A stretch of 64,000 nt of DNA from Adenanthera pavonina. Its lineage: Eukaryota > Streptophyta > Magnoliopsida > Fabales > Fabaceae. Below are positions 11,640 to 24,324 of the stretch, piece after piece. The DNA is taken from assembly GCA_026686845.1 (NCBI GenBank), contig JAIVEN010000013.1:4608001-4672000 (forward strand), in the 5' to 3' direction. The translations under genes were made by a program, and so were the position numbers. The notes below the pieces were generated by a model, which was not told the DNA's origin, did no database searches, and saw only the letters and a program-made list of their open reading frames with translations. Positions within the stretch are counted from its first letter, which is position 1; every line of letters begins with the position of its first letter.

Positions 11640-12190
11640 TTAGACTGGTTGGTTTAAGTGGTTGGATTAGAACCAATTTGGAAGAAGAGAAGAACTTGTG
11701 GATTTTAGAATAAGTGAGAACCTATAAAAAAAAATGGTGAAACTATGTTTGAACCGGTAGAAATCGATTGTGAACCGATCCAAAATCGGTTTTTGAATTA
11801 GCCTGTTTTTCTTTTTTAAATTTTTTTAAAATAAAATATCATTATCTTTAGTCTTAAATAGTATTATTTTTATATAAAATTTTTTCTTTGTATATTACAA
11901 TGTTGTATAAGCTTTATTACAATACATAATTATTAATAATAATAAATTTAATTAATAAATAATATGAAAATAGAATATTAGTTAATTATTTTAAATTTAT
12001 TAATTTGTTTAAATTTTAATATTAGGTTATAAAATATATGAATAATATTTTTTTATTTTCTATATAACATATAAAATTAAAAAATTATTAATTTTATTAC
12101 TACCTATTTAATTTCAATTGAATTATGGTTGAATTATTAAATCTTAAACCAATACTTTAGGTTCAATATTCAATCTAATTTTTAGTACCC
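11640..12190. mobile_element. Decayed AT-cored non-autonomous element
   Basis: The ends carry paired GGATTAGACTGG-like and AATCTAATTTTTAG-like sequences around an AT-only core with TATTATTTTTATA blocks. The core closely resembles those of the 4.1-kb and 25-kb elements. No clean target duplication was found, so the ends are approximate. No coding capacity. Confidence 0.3.
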
Positions 12191-12513
12191 AGTAAAAATA
12201 CGTCCTTAGAAGAGAAATGGATTCTACTCTCATAGTAAATAGTAATTAGTAAGCTAGTAAGCTCCCTTGATATTAACTATGTGTTTTTTGTTTTTGATAG
12301 AAATCACACCAATTATTCTATTAGAGATAATCCTATTTAAAATGCTGTCGGGTACTAAATGTGGATACATTTTCAAACAGGGATTCAAAGTTTTAGTTCT
12401 TCGAGATACTGTTAGATACTAAATGTAGACACATTTTCCAATAGAGATTAGAATATTGGTTCATTACATTATAAAGGACTAGCCCCTTTTGCTAGATCCA
12501 ATCCCTGTTAGTT

Positions 12514-12575
12514 AACTAAATGTGTTTTTTCATATATTGATATCAACTAAATGTATTTTTTCATGTATTGATATT
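12514..12575. repeat. Two-copy 31-bp tandem repeat
   Basis: AACTAAATGTGTTTTTTCAT and its near copy AACTAAATGTATTTTTTCAT begin 31 bp apart, and a partial third AACTAAATGC follows. It is intergenic with no sign of function. Confidence 0.6.
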
Positions 12576-13314
12576 AACTAAATGCATAGAATGACTTTTG
12601 AAAATAAATCACACTGACTTGTTCATCTTATGAATAATGTGCATTATTGTAGGTTAACATATTTGAAATGCATTTTTTTTTGGGTAAAACCTTCCTGCCG
12701 CTAAACATATGAAAGAAGGCGGCAATGTCATGCAGGAATATATGAAGTGATGGTAAAATAAAGATATTTAATTTAATAAGTAATTACAAAACAGGATATT
12801 TTGAAAATTTATAATTTGTTTTATTTTGCCTTTCAATTTCCCCATGTATAAATAAATTTATCGATTTATTGATCTTAAATTAAATTGCATTTCTAGCAAT
12901 ACAAAATGAGATATAAAGTTTTAATTTAAGATGGAGTTCACATTGATTTCAATAATTGCATTTCTCATTCACACTTTTTTGAATATGTAGAAAAAAAATA
13001 AATATATTATAAATTTTTATAAAAAATTATTTAAATTATTATATTAAATTTTCATAATAAAGTACTCATTCAAATTATATTATTGCGTTAGATTATCCTG
13101 TTCCTCAAGTTTTTTTTTCCAAACCTATTTTTTTCCTAGCATTTGACCGATTGTGGAAAATAGGCTCAGACATAACGTTAAATTTCTTTTGACAATATAT
13201 TTTAAAATTTAAAATATATTTACCAAATAAAAGTTTATAATAGTTATGAAAGGAACCAAGTGCTCCTTGCAGTCCTAAAAAAACAACAATAATGAAGAGC
13301 AAAATTAATTTAAA

Positions 13315-13361
13315 GAACCGTTAGAAGGTGAGGGGCGGCAGGGCGAGGACCGTAACGGCTA
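13315..13361. promoter_or_regulatory. Two MSA-like (MYB3R) motifs upstream of the repeat-protein gene
   Basis: The minus strand at 13315-13325 reads TCTAACGGTTC and the plus strand at 13351-13361 reads CGTAACGGCTA. Each matches the mitosis-specific activator consensus YCYAACGGYYA at 10 of 11 positions. They lie 36 bp apart, about 190-230 bp upstream of the ATG at 13546. MSA elements bind three-repeat MYB (MYB3R) factors and drive G2/M expression. Activity here is inferred. Confidence 0.5.
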
Positions 13362-13545
13362 GTTTTTTTTCTTTGTGAAAGCAGACAATCTTATTATTCT
13401 GTACTCAATTCTCAAGAAACGCATCCACATTGTCTATTCACATTTTCAACCGGTGCGTACATTTCTTCTCTTCGATATCGTTTTTCGATTCCTCGCTTGC
13501 GTAGTTTCTTCTCCATTGTTCTGTAATTTTACGAAAGGATTCGCC

Positions 13546-16500
13546 ATGGATCTTGGCTGCTTGGACCTCGGTTGTGTCTCTCCATCAGAGAATCAGCGCG
13601 TTAATCCCGAGGCCGTTTGCAATTCTCGAACTAAAGAGGAAAATTCCGGCGACTCCGTCTCCGCAAGTTCCAAGATTGAAAAGGCAAGTCTTCTATTTTC
13701 TTCAATTAAAATTTCAAGATTCCACTCTCTGTTTTGGTGCTTTTGCATTGTATTCTTCTTAGCTTTTCATATTCATGGCAATTTAAGTTTTGAACAAGTG
13801 AATCAATCTAGTTTCAGTTAACGGATTTAAAGCCCTAAATGTATGATCGCAGAGTCGGCATTTTGTGGTAATTCAAAACCTTAAGCGGAGGAGCAGTCGG
13901 ATTAGCTTTTTACAGGCTTGACCTTAACGAATTTCCGGTTGATTTGAGAATTACTTTAAATAACTAAACAAATCTGTGTGGAGCATACTTTTAGCACATT
14001 TAAGATGATATCATGGATAGTTCATATCATAGTTCAAAAGACATTAACTCAAAATGAAGGAAAGCAAATGGCTCCCAAACTTCCTCTTAAGACATGGAAT
14101 GGCCTATCTTACCGTGTATTTTGTGGCATGAGAGCATTTTAGTGAATTCGAAGTAAAAGTGACAGCCATATTTCTGATGACGCTGTGTAATGAATGGGCC
14201 TATTATTAATGTGGATTTGGACTTTGAGTTAGATTATGTGAAGCTGTGTTGTCACTGAGTATTCTTAAGAGTTTACTTAATTTTTTTGCCTTACAGGCTT
14301 TCTTTTCTGGGCAATAAGATGTTTGGTTGATTATAACACATCTGTTCTTGTTTCTTTGATTTTGAGCAGAATAAACAGAGCAAAGAAGCTAGCCAATCAA
14401 TATCTAGTGCTCTTAACAAGTTCACATCACAAATTAAAAAGCCTTCTCATCGTAAAACCTCTCCAATCAACTGGTTTCCCCGCAAAAAAGTGGACTCCTA
14501 CTTGAAGAGGAAAATTAAAATGTTGCAGGTTTTGCAGTAAAAACATTTCTTAAATTGAATTGGATTGTTTCGCAATGGAAGTGCTAACATACTATTTTTC
14601 AGGAAGTAGCTGGTATGAATTTGACACTTGATCAGACTCTTGGTAGCTCTAATCCTCATTATTCAAAAGTACTCAAAGAGAAAATGGCAGCAAAGGAAGC
14701 GGCACACAAGGCAATGGAGGCTCGAAGAGCGGCATTGGTAGAAGCCTCTTGGTGTCGGATTCTAAGAGCTGCAAGGTAAAATGTTCCCCTTAAAGATATA
14801 TGATTAGGCATTGTTGTTGTCTTCTCAATTTTATATCTGACCTTCTCTTGTTTTCAGGATTCCTGGTGAGGAGGCAGAAGCTCAACTTTCAAAGGCGGAA
14901 AAAAATGCAATAGAAGCTTTTGAAGCAGCCCAGGCTTTGGGAGTTATCATGTATGACATGCCAAGCTGCCCGAGGAAGAGTTGTGAAATAGAGACATCTA
15001 CTGTTACTAGTGAAGGATCATCTACTCATACTGTTACAGCATCTTTTGAAACTGAATTCCAGGTAGACAAAGAAGTAGCGGCAGCAGTCAAAACTGCCTT
15101 CATAAGGCTAGCAAACTGCCCTTCATTTAAGAAAGATGAATTCAGAGAACTTCTGAGAAAAATTAGTCAAAACCCTGATAGAGATGAAAGTTCACAAGAA
15201 CCACACGATTTCTCGTCAGAGTATGAGTCTGAATCTGGGTCAGAACTTGATTTAGTTTCTCAAAATAGTGACTTCAGCTCTCAAGACTTGGACTCTAACA
15301 TGCCAGTTCTGGGGATAAGTCAAAGGAAAAACAGGAGGAGACAATCTCTAGACAAGATCAATAGAATAAAGCTTGTGGACATGATGATTGAGAGGCTAAA
15401 ATGTTTGCAAGAAGATGAACTTTCTTCTCTGGCCACTATTGTTGCAACTTGCGGTTTAAATTCTGTCTTGGCTGAAGCACAGAATATTAAACGGCACAAT
15501 GCAGGCTCTGCTACAGATCATAACTCCTCTTTAAGCATTACTTGTCCAGCAAGAAGAATGTCTACATTGGAATCAAGAAAGTCAGATTTTGCCATGGACA
15601 GGCAAATGAGAAAGAAACAAGTTGAGTCAGAGCTACCAAGTCTAGATAAGTTTTTAGTGAAGCACATGACAAAACTTGAACGAGAAGTTCAGGAAGCCAA
15701 GAATAGCAGAAGGAGGAATGAGACAGAGATAGATGGGGATGGCTCTCATAAATCTGTTGATGGAACTCCATCTGAAACCATACCGGACTTGGGAAGCATT
15801 CTTGTGAAGAATTATTCAAAATTAGAGAAAGACGTAAACGAGGCAAAAAATAGGTCGGAAAAGGAGATCTCAAGAGTTACAATTGGGGTGTCAATGCCAA
15901 ACCGTCAGAAAGATCATGCTGAAGTACCGAGCTTAGACAAGTTCTTAGTCAAACATGTCTCCAGACTTGAAAGGGAAGTCCAAGAAGCAAAAAGCAGAAG
16001 GATCAATGAAACTGAAAATTTGAAGAAAGCTGATGTGACTACCATGGGCCGAATAAATTCTCATTCTTGTTCTGATGGATCATTGGAGGAGAAAGAGAAC
16101 ATGGATTTAAATAACCATTCGAGTTCTGAGACAGAGCAAAATGGATGTAAACTCAGCGCAGATACATCTTCAGTTGATGGCGTGAATGATGAGATTGAAG
16201 AAAACAAAGATGGTCTGGACAAGATTCTTGTAAAGCCAGTGCACAGACTGGAAAGAGAGAAGATTCAAGCCTTGCCGCTGGGAAGCCATGATGAAACTCA
16301 CAGACAAAGAAAGAATCAGGGAGTAACCAGTGTGACAGCTTATGAGAGCTTGGATAAGATTTTAGTAAAGCATGTCTCCAGACTTGAGAAGGAGAAAATG
16401 AGGGTCAAGTCCGAGGAAGAAAGGTTCCAAGTTAAGAGAAGTCAACGAAACAGCCATTTGGAAACAAATGAAGGGGGTGGTCTGGACCAAATTTTGATCA

Positions 16501-16960
16501 AACATAAATCCAGACTCGAGAAGGATCAAATGAGGCTGAAGTCCGAGGAAGAAAGGGTCGAAGTTAAGAGAAGTCAAAGAAGCAACCATTTACAGACAAA
16601 TGAAGAAGTCGGTCTGGATCAAATTTTGGTTAAACATAAATCCAGACTTGAGAGAGAGAAGATGGATGCTGCCCAGCAACAAGAGAGCACAATTAGTCGC
16701 TCTATAGCTCGTCGAGAAGAAAGGGAAAGAGAATTGCAAGAAGCATGGGGAGGATTGAGCTTAGGAAACTCCATGAAGCCTAGTCTCTCTAAGCTTGAAA
16801 GAGAAAAGGTTAGCTTTGTAACTCATTTTTTTTTTTACTGATGTTCTCAAGTTTCACTGGTTTTCTATTTTTGACTGTGCTGTGCTGGTTTTTCTTTGCC
16901 TAGGCTGCCTGGATTAAAGCTGAAGAGGAGGCAAGGAGGCAAGCGATGAAGGCCACATGA
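13546..16960 (+). CDS. Uncharacterised plant protein with LDKxLVKHxSRLEREK repeats
   Basis: Five exons: 13546-13683, 14370-14528, 14603-14775, 14858-16808 and 16904-16960, encoding about 825 residues. The start ATG has a good context (GCCATGG) and opens with MDLGCLDLGC. The first intron appears to use a GC donor (AAG|GCAAGT); the others are GT-AG. Residues of about 100-170 are Ala/Glu-rich and predicted helical. The C-terminal half holds seven copies of a motif of about 16 residues, for example SLDKFLVKHVSRLEREV and GLDQILVKHKSRLEREK, each followed by charged coiled-coil-like sequence. Between them lies acidic, Ser-rich, probably disordered sequence. No enzyme motif or membrane segment is visible. 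I do not recognise a named family. The upstream MSA-like motifs suggest expression at G2/M, and the charged repeats could dock to the cytoskeleton or to a partner protein, but both points are inference. Confidence 0.85.
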
Positions 16961-17199
16961 ATAATACTGTTTTATCATTTTGTAGATAAAAATATGCATT
17001 TTTTTTCAATGGAAGGATCATCAACTGTATGTTTCTTCTTGGTTGAAGTTCTGATTTATTGCCTTCCATCTCATTAGAACAAGTAAAAATTCTTTTCTTG
17101 TAAAGGCCCTTATAACGAATTGTTCCCTTTTCTTTATTTTACAATTTGTAGTTCGCATCATCTGATATATATCATCATATAACATCATACAGACAAAAG

Positions 17200-18280
17200 G
17201 ATCATAACTTTATAAAAAAAAAAAAATCATATATTTATATACACATTATTTTGTTCAATGGTATTTTTTCCTGAGTTCTTTTTTTTTAACAGAATTTTTT
17301 TCCAGAGTCCAAAGGTTTTGTTTTTTTTTGGCCATCTGAGTTCAATGGTATTGATATCAATATAAAATATTAAATTTATAATATGTCTACTATTTACAAG
17401 ACGTAAAAAATATTTTTTATATTTTATATAACACACAAGAAACTTATTTAATTATGTAGTTGTATAATGAGGTTTTGGCTCAATGAATAATGATAATAAT
17501 AATAATCATCATCATCATCTTTTAGGAGTAAGAATTTATTTAATTTAATACACTTAATCTTAAAATGATTCAGCCACTTACCAACCACCCCCTCCCCCAC
17601 CCCAAAACATTAATAAGGGTTTGAATTTGAATCACTGTCGATATTCAACCTCACCATTAAGCTACTTTTATTAATTTCTAATTATTTAATTTTTTTAAAA
17701 TTTCTTCGATATATTAATTTTAAAAAAATTGCTGCAAAAACTATATTGATTTTTTAATTTACTCTTTTTATAATTTTTTGGAACAAAATTTAATCTTTTT
17801 ATACGAGTTAGTTCTTTTGTTTAGAATTGATAATTGAACGCCGAAAAAAATTTAAGTCAATTACGATTTCAAATAATGTAATTTTTAAAAAAAATGTAAC
17901 AAAATATAAATAACAATAATATATGGTCGGTGAAACAAAAATAATAATTTTTAAAGCAACTAAATGATTTTTAAAAAATACAGTAATATTAATTTTTGCT
18001 AATTCTAATAGCACATTTTTTACCAATTTTTTTCGTAACACATGAATATTAAAAATGAATTCCATTTACAAGCAACTAACGTACTCGCACAGTGGTTGAT
18101 AATTAATTAATATGAAAGTTAAATTCAAATACTAAAGTAGGGTATAGTTTTCAAAGAGAAATTGCATATTTTTTCTTAAATGAATGAAAAAAAAAAATTC
18201 TCAAAAAAAAAAAAATCATATTTCATTCTGATAGCCGTAAGGATGGTTCCAGAATATAACTTTTAAGCGGTACTTTGAAT
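17200..18280. other. AT-rich intergenic spacer
   Basis: 3' flank of the repeat-protein gene and 5' flank of the small zinc-finger gene. It contains homopolymers and an (ATC)n run near 17502-17519. No gene or element was recognised. Confidence 0.5.
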
Positions 18281-18392
18281 ATTTGTTTCTCTTCTTGCCT
18301 ATTTGTATTGAAGCTTATCGATCTCCTATACTAGAGTCTCAAGAATTTACTTCGCTTAGCTTATCAGTTCTCATGTACCTTTCAACCCGGCA

Positions 18393-20042
18393 ATGGGAGG
18401 TGGCAACGGTCAGAAGTCCAAGATGGCTCGTGAGAAGAACTTTGAGAAGCAGAAACCAGTCAGGGGTATTCTTGTCCCTCCATCTTTAGATTCTTTAGTC
18501 CTGTCTCTTTAATAAACCATAGATCTATCTATTTCTTGTCTGAATTTTGCGGCTTTTGCTGAATCTAATTGTCTAGGAAGCCAATTAGAGTCCAACAAGA
18601 AGGCCATGTCGATCCAGGTAGTCTCTTTGCATGCTTTTCTTTGATTTGCCGGTCTAAACTATCCTTAGATTTTATGCTTGGTTGGATTTGTTGTCTGCTA
18701 TGTGATGCCCGAGTTTTTAAACTTTTGATCACAAAGAAATGGATAGTAAAACTATTTAATTATTTTAAGCTCAATAATTCGAACAAATATAGATATTCTT
18801 TCCACTGAATAGCCTTTTTTAAAAATTCTTATAATCGGGATTCTCTCCGTCAGTTTTGGTAATCAATCGGTCTTTTAATTTTCAAGATCGCATGATTTAT
18901 GCTCCCAGATTGTCATTAAGTCAATCATTTATGTTCGTTGCTCACTATAGATTCTACGATATTTTTAATTTTAACTGGAAGTAATTTGAGAAATTTGTTA
19001 TCTTTGGTTGGCTCTGTATATGAGATAGGCTTGGCATAAGCATTGCTAATGGATATCTCTTCTACCTATTTTGGTTTTCTATATCTGTGTGATATCTCTT
19101 TTACAGTTCTACTCAGGGAATCGTTGGCTAGCACTAATTGTTTGAATGCTCTTCCGGTTTTCTAGTTTCTCCATGCTTTTGATAACTTATTGGCAACAGC
19201 CCCTGCATCTTGAAGTGGATTTACAATTTTCAATCTATAGTTAAAATAGTTTTGACTGCTCTATTTGGAAAATGTTCATTTATTTGACATCGAAAGCTTG
19301 AAACTCTTGTAAAAGACTTAGAATAGTTTGAAATATTGTCCTTATATCTGTTTTTAATTAATTCTTCTGGACCTCCTGCAATGGTTCGTGCTTTTTCGTG
19401 AGAAGAACTTACATATTTTAGGCTAAATTGTTGTTTAAGAAAAATTTGAAGGTAGAATGCTGATCTGGTTGACAAGTAATATGTAGACCAAGCTTGGCAC
19501 ACATGATTACATCAAGCACACTTGACAGTGAGGCTTGTCTTTAACATGCTTACTTATCTATTCAGGATTGGATTCAACTACTTATTTTTTGTAGGACGGT
19601 TTAACTTAAATTCTCTCTTTATGAATCAGGATTTTAAATGTTGTTTGTGAAAAGTACACATCTAACTTTGAGTTGATAGTTTTATTACATATTGGAATCA
19701 TGAAGCGGTTTGCCATGTTTGAGCAGTCCTTTTCATTTTGCTTTTAAAGTTTTCAAATTCTTGATCACTTGATAATGTTGTGCTCTTATTTTATTAGAAT
19801 CAATTCATCAATCCCACTAAAATAAATTGTGGCTGTTTATTTTCTTCTTGTTCATCGTTGTCTGTGATATGGCTGGTTTATGGAATGATGAATCTGGGGG
19901 ACTATGAAAATATTGAATGCAGTGCAAGGTGTGCATGCAAACATTCATCTGCACCACATCTGAGGTTAAGTGTCGAGAACATGCTGAAGCAAAGCACCCA
20001 AAGGCTGATCTTTATACATGTTTTCCTCATCTTAAAAAGTGA
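18393..20042 (+). CDS. Small At2g23090-like zinc-finger protein, 77 residues
   Basis: Three exons: 18393-18465, 18577-18617 and 19923-20042. They join in frame to 77 residues, one short of the 78 I recall for Arabidopsis At2g23090. The N-terminus, MGGGNGQKSKMAREKNFEKQ, resembles the 4F5/SERF-type basic segment. GSQLESNKKAMSIQ follows, then a zf-met2-type C2H2 finger: CKVCMQTF, with the histidine partners in REHAEAKHPKAD, ending CFPHLKK. The middle exon is only 41 nt and the second intron is about 1.3 kb. The protein is very well conserved in plants, but its role is not established; nucleic-acid or protein binding is inferred from the finger. All splice sites are GT-AG and no lesion is visible. 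Confidence 0.88.
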
Positions 20043-20099
20043 CTGTTTGATTGCAAAGCGAGAGCTTGTGGATTGATATTTGGAGAACTTACATATATT

Positions 20100-22140
20100 G
20101 TACTTTGCTATTACATTACATTACAATCTTGGTTGATGGAGCTATCTAATCTAATCAACAAATCTTTATGCCATTATCAAATACTAAGACTTAGGAAGAG
20201 TTGGGAAAAGAAAAAATAAATAAATAATATAGGCTTGGGTTAATTGGGCATTAAGTTTCAGGGTATGCTTCGGAGCACAGTAATATTGGAAATGGATAAT
20301 CAAATTGTGTCTAAATTCCTTTTCTATCTCCACTCTTCTTTTGTGCCCAATGCCCATTACCATTTTTTCACCTATCAAGTTCTCTTTCAAGTTAGAGTAT
20401 AAACTGAAATTTGATCATTGTGAGAAAATGCATAAATAAGTGTTATGAAATTTGCCATAGTTGCAATTGTTACTTGTAATGGGTGGTTCGTTTGTTTTCG
20501 GGTATGGTCATACTTAGGCCTCGATCACTTCACCTTAAATTAGTTTTATGCATTTTAAAGAAGTGTGTGGCTTCAGGCTTGTGACCCCATCGTTTATTTT
20601 GATTGGGCTGGACTATAACTCCCTGGCTGTGAAAGTATGATCCTGTAGTTCCCATTTTTCCCTCGCACCTCCTTAGTAAGTTTTTGGCTATACTTAAGTC
20701 TCGGTTACTGGACAATATATTAAGGAATAAAAATAGTTGTGGTTGAAAAATTACAAAGATATGATGTATATTTTATGTTTTGTGCAATAAAATTGCTTTT
20801 TCATCGGATACTAATTGGGGCCTTATAGATTAGATTGAATAGTTCTGGTAACTGATGATGGCCAAGTTATTACTCAAAGGTTAAGCATTATTGAATTGAA
20901 TTTGAAAAACAAATAGTATGTCTTATTGACAATTTGAATTCATACATCTTGGAGTTCACTATGATATGAAGATTTTGACTTTCATTGATTTGCAGCAGCC
21001 AAGCCAGACTATTTGGATCATTACGTAATCGCATTCATTCTTGTTAGGGTTCCATTACGGAATCCCCAAACATTTCTCCTTTTTTCTCTCCCTTTAATAT
21101 GTAGTTATTCCTCTTTTTCATTGATGATATCTGGTATTATCGGTTTTGATTCAAGTTATTATTGGGTTCAATTATCATTTTGCTTCTAGGCATTTGTTAT
21201 CAGTCTGAAATTTTTTAGTAGCACGTAAGTTACTAACAATGATCACTTTTGTGAGTAGGATATAAAAGTCAGACACTAGAGCATTCGGTCAAAATCATCA
21301 GTATCAATCAATATGAGATATAAAATTTATAAATTCTGACAAAAATATAAAATTTATAAAAAAAAAAAAAAGAAGTATTACTTATGAGCTATATGCAGTA
21401 CAACTTCTTCTGGACTAATTGTACGTTTTTGGTTTTTGTCCATCCAATCATTTTTAACACATTTCATGGAACTCGGCGTAGTTTTTTTATTATTTTAGTT
21501 TTTTTATATGTTTCGGCAGAATTTAAATCTAAATGTTTAAAAAGTGGATACGATTTTTTTTAAAAAAAATTATTATTACATACAATTTGCAGGTCAAAGA
21601 GCTATAAATAATAAAGAAATGTCTCTTTTTTTTAATCTAATAAAGAAATGTCTCTCAATGACTCAAATATCTCATGAAGTTCAAGAGGATTTTTTTTTTT
21701 GGTGATAAAAGTTCAAGAGATTTGATTAAACATTCCAAAAAAATAAATCTCTGAATAACTGATGGCAATTCTGATTGGCTTCAAAATAATGTCTCACAAA
21801 AGCGCAAGTCGCCAAATGTTGTTGATTCAAAGTTACAATTCAAAATAATACCTTCAAGATTTGGTCATATGGGGTGAAACTACGCACCTATGTTGTCAGA
21901 TTCTTCAGTTTTGACCTCTACCATTCTCATATGAAGGCCAGATGCTCAAGATACATAGAAAATAAAGTTAATAAACCCAAGGCCACTCTTTACGTCATCA
22001 AATATACTTTTTAACGAGTCACTTCTGGTCTTAGTTTACATAAAAATCTCCAGTCTTAGGAAATATGATTAAGTGAATCACAAACCTGTAAAGTTGCCAT
22101 AATAATGGCAAAACAGGAACCTATTAGCTTTCTTGTTAAG
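20100..22140. other. Intergenic spacer between convergent genes
   Basis: It separates the plus-strand zinc-finger gene from the minus-strand transporter and contains the 3' ends of both. No further exon, RNA gene or transposon was recognised. Homopolymer A and T runs lie near 21.36 and 21.69 kb. Confidence 0.5.
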
Positions 22141-22149
22141 TACTACGCA

Positions 22150-23816
22150 TCAAAGATAATTCTTGTTCATCCTTGGATTTCGTGAGGTCGAAAGAAGCTC
22201 AACAGAATCCTCTTCCTTAAGGTTTGGGTCATCCAGTTTTGACACAACTGAATGAGATTGCAGCCAGCCATTGGAAAGGAAGGAAGATGGTTCTGCTTCA
22301 AATACTAACCATTTTCTCTCTCTTGCTTGAACCAACAGAGGGTAAAGGATAAACCCGACAGCAACTATTGCTCCACTTACAAAGAAGGTTCTCCAAGAAG
22401 CCAAACAGATCACAAGAATAAGCAAAAGAGCAGAAGGCAGGCACATCATGGCCGCCCCAAATGTTCGCAAAGGAACTCTGAATGGTCTATGAAGATCTGG
22501 CTTCTTCAGCCGCAGTGCTATAAAAGCTGCAAGCTCAAGAACCATTCCTAAAGCATACAAGTAATTGAGAAGCTCTACGATTTCCAGGAATGTCATCCAT
22601 GACAAGAAGATAACTCCAGTGGCTGAGAAGAGAATGCTGATAGTAGGTGTACCATACTTGGACCTAGAAAGTTATACCAAATAAACAAGAAGAATCTCAC
22701 TTATTTTAATTATGAGGATACAAAATAGTCCGGAGATTATCATTTCAAGAGGTTATTACCAATAAAATTTGATTCTAGATGCTATATTTGGGAAATGAAA
22801 AGGAAATAACAAGTGTGTATTCTGTGAATTATATGATTAAAGAAAGGAAAATCATGTAAAATTTCAGACCTTGAAGCAAATACAGCTGGAAGAAATCCCA
22901 TCTTGCTCATCCCAAGAAGCTGAAAAGCATCAGAGGACATTTCTGCTTCAAACAAGCCCAGGTTAGACATCGCAGCAGCTACTTGAATCCATACTTTAAG
23001 CCAAAAGCCACCTATTGACATCCCAACTTCAGCAAAATAACCATCTGCCCACTCACTAGGCACAGATCTGAAAGCACCTGTTCCCGCAAGAAGAGGAATC
23101 AAATATGAGGAGATCACCAGAACTACGGCTCCAAGAAGTGCCTTTGGGAACGTTTTACTGGGATTGTCAATCTCCCCCGCAAGGGTACTTGCCTTGTCCC
23201 AATAATTTAAATTCCAGAACATACTATTAAAGTATCCTCTCATATCCACCACCTTGAAATTTACAATGAGCCAACGACTTGGCCTAATTCTGGGAATGGC
23301 AAGAATAGCCATCATCAGAAATGGGAGAAGGGAGAAAACTGCAAGCAAAATAGCAGAGAACCCAACAATGTGAAGGCCACGATAATTCAAGTAAGTCAGC
23401 AAAATCGTAATCCCTAAAAGAGTTGGGATTCGTGCAATCACTTGGTCAAAGATTGGCAATGAATGCTTCAAGTAATCCAAGAACAAAACTGGGTAAAGAG
23501 CATTGTCCATAACCCCACTAAACCATTTCCAGAATCCTTCCTGAAACCCCCAGAAAGGTCCAAAAGCCGATGATATCCAAATAACGTAACCGCCATTGTC
23601 AGGGAAGCTTGTGGCAAGTTCTGCTGTCACTAGGGCTTCAGGAATACTCCAGATTATAGGGAATACCAGGAAACCAAGCAGCGACAAAAGAGGACCACCT
23701 CCAGCCCTAATCGAATCTTCTACTCCGAAAGGACCGCCGGATACTTCATAGAAGATTAGAGCTATGAGAGGCAACAATGTCAGTTTTGGACTTGATTTAT
23801 TCACATCACAAACCAT
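22150..23816 (-). CDS. Polyamine uptake transporter, PUT5/LAT-type APC permease
   Basis: Two coding exons, 23816-22870 and 22663-22150, join at an AG|G Arg codon to give 486 residues. The protein is an APC-superfamily (LAT/PHS) permease with about 12 hydrophobic segments. It contains YEVSGGPFGVEDS, the substrate-site motif in TM1, then ELATSFPDNGGYVIW and the family hallmark NYWDKASTLAGE. Plant members import polyamines and related cations such as paraquat at the plasma membrane, Golgi or ER. Sequence and exon content are closest to Arabidopsis At3g19553 (PUT5). The start is the first ATG in frame; a GTG lies further upstream. A leader exon probably ends at a CAG|GTAAT donor near 24026, with a leader intron before the coding exon. 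The C-terminal tail is short and acidic. The gene looks intact. Confidence 0.9.
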
Positions 23817-24303
23817 TCCCAATTCCCCCAACGACAGAGGCAAGAGCTGATTAAGATTCGAAACCTTTTGACTCACCCAGACGAATCAAGCACACAATAG
23901 ACCTGATTATTTCTATACATCCAGGGATCTTTGGCAGTGAGGGGCCATTATTGCTCAGTCTTCACAGCTTAATCCTACCCAGATAGATGCCATAGCAGAG
24001 TTTCTCATCAAAAGAGAAAAATTACCTGTTCGCAAGGGTCAGTCGTGCGTGGTCTGACTCAATGTTTCAGAGCATTGACGCCTTTGATCTGAATGAATGC
24101 ATCAATCATCTGCTTTCAACAATCGTATAATTTTCTGAAGAACATGATTGAATGATGAAGATGGACTCTCTGTATCCGTTCGTTTTTTGCACAGAAGGGC
24201 CGATACAGACGGACGGATGCGAATCTATCTATTTCTCGATTCGCACGCACCATTGCTTCTTTCCGAGTGAAGTTCAAAACGTTGACTTCATTTGATGTTC
24301 GTG

Positions 24304-24324
24304 CACGTGCTGCCCCTGCACGTG
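24304..24324. promoter_or_regulatory. Pair of G-boxes upstream of the polyamine transporter
   Basis: CACGTG occurs at 24304-24309 and 24319-24324, 15 bp apart, about 0.5 kb upstream of the transporter start. G-boxes bind bZIP and bHLH factors such as HY5, ABFs and PIFs. They may fall in the promoter or in the leader, since the transcription start is not known. Confidence 0.45.

Noticed and set aside
18569..18808. 79-codon plus-strand open frame after exon 2 of the zinc-finger gene
   Set aside because: It starts in the wrong frame over the 41-nt exon and runs through the intron.
22782..22869. Continuation of the transporter first exon past 22870
   Set aside because: The frame enters an intron. 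The AG|GT donor and the homologous second exon at 22663 restore the family sequence.
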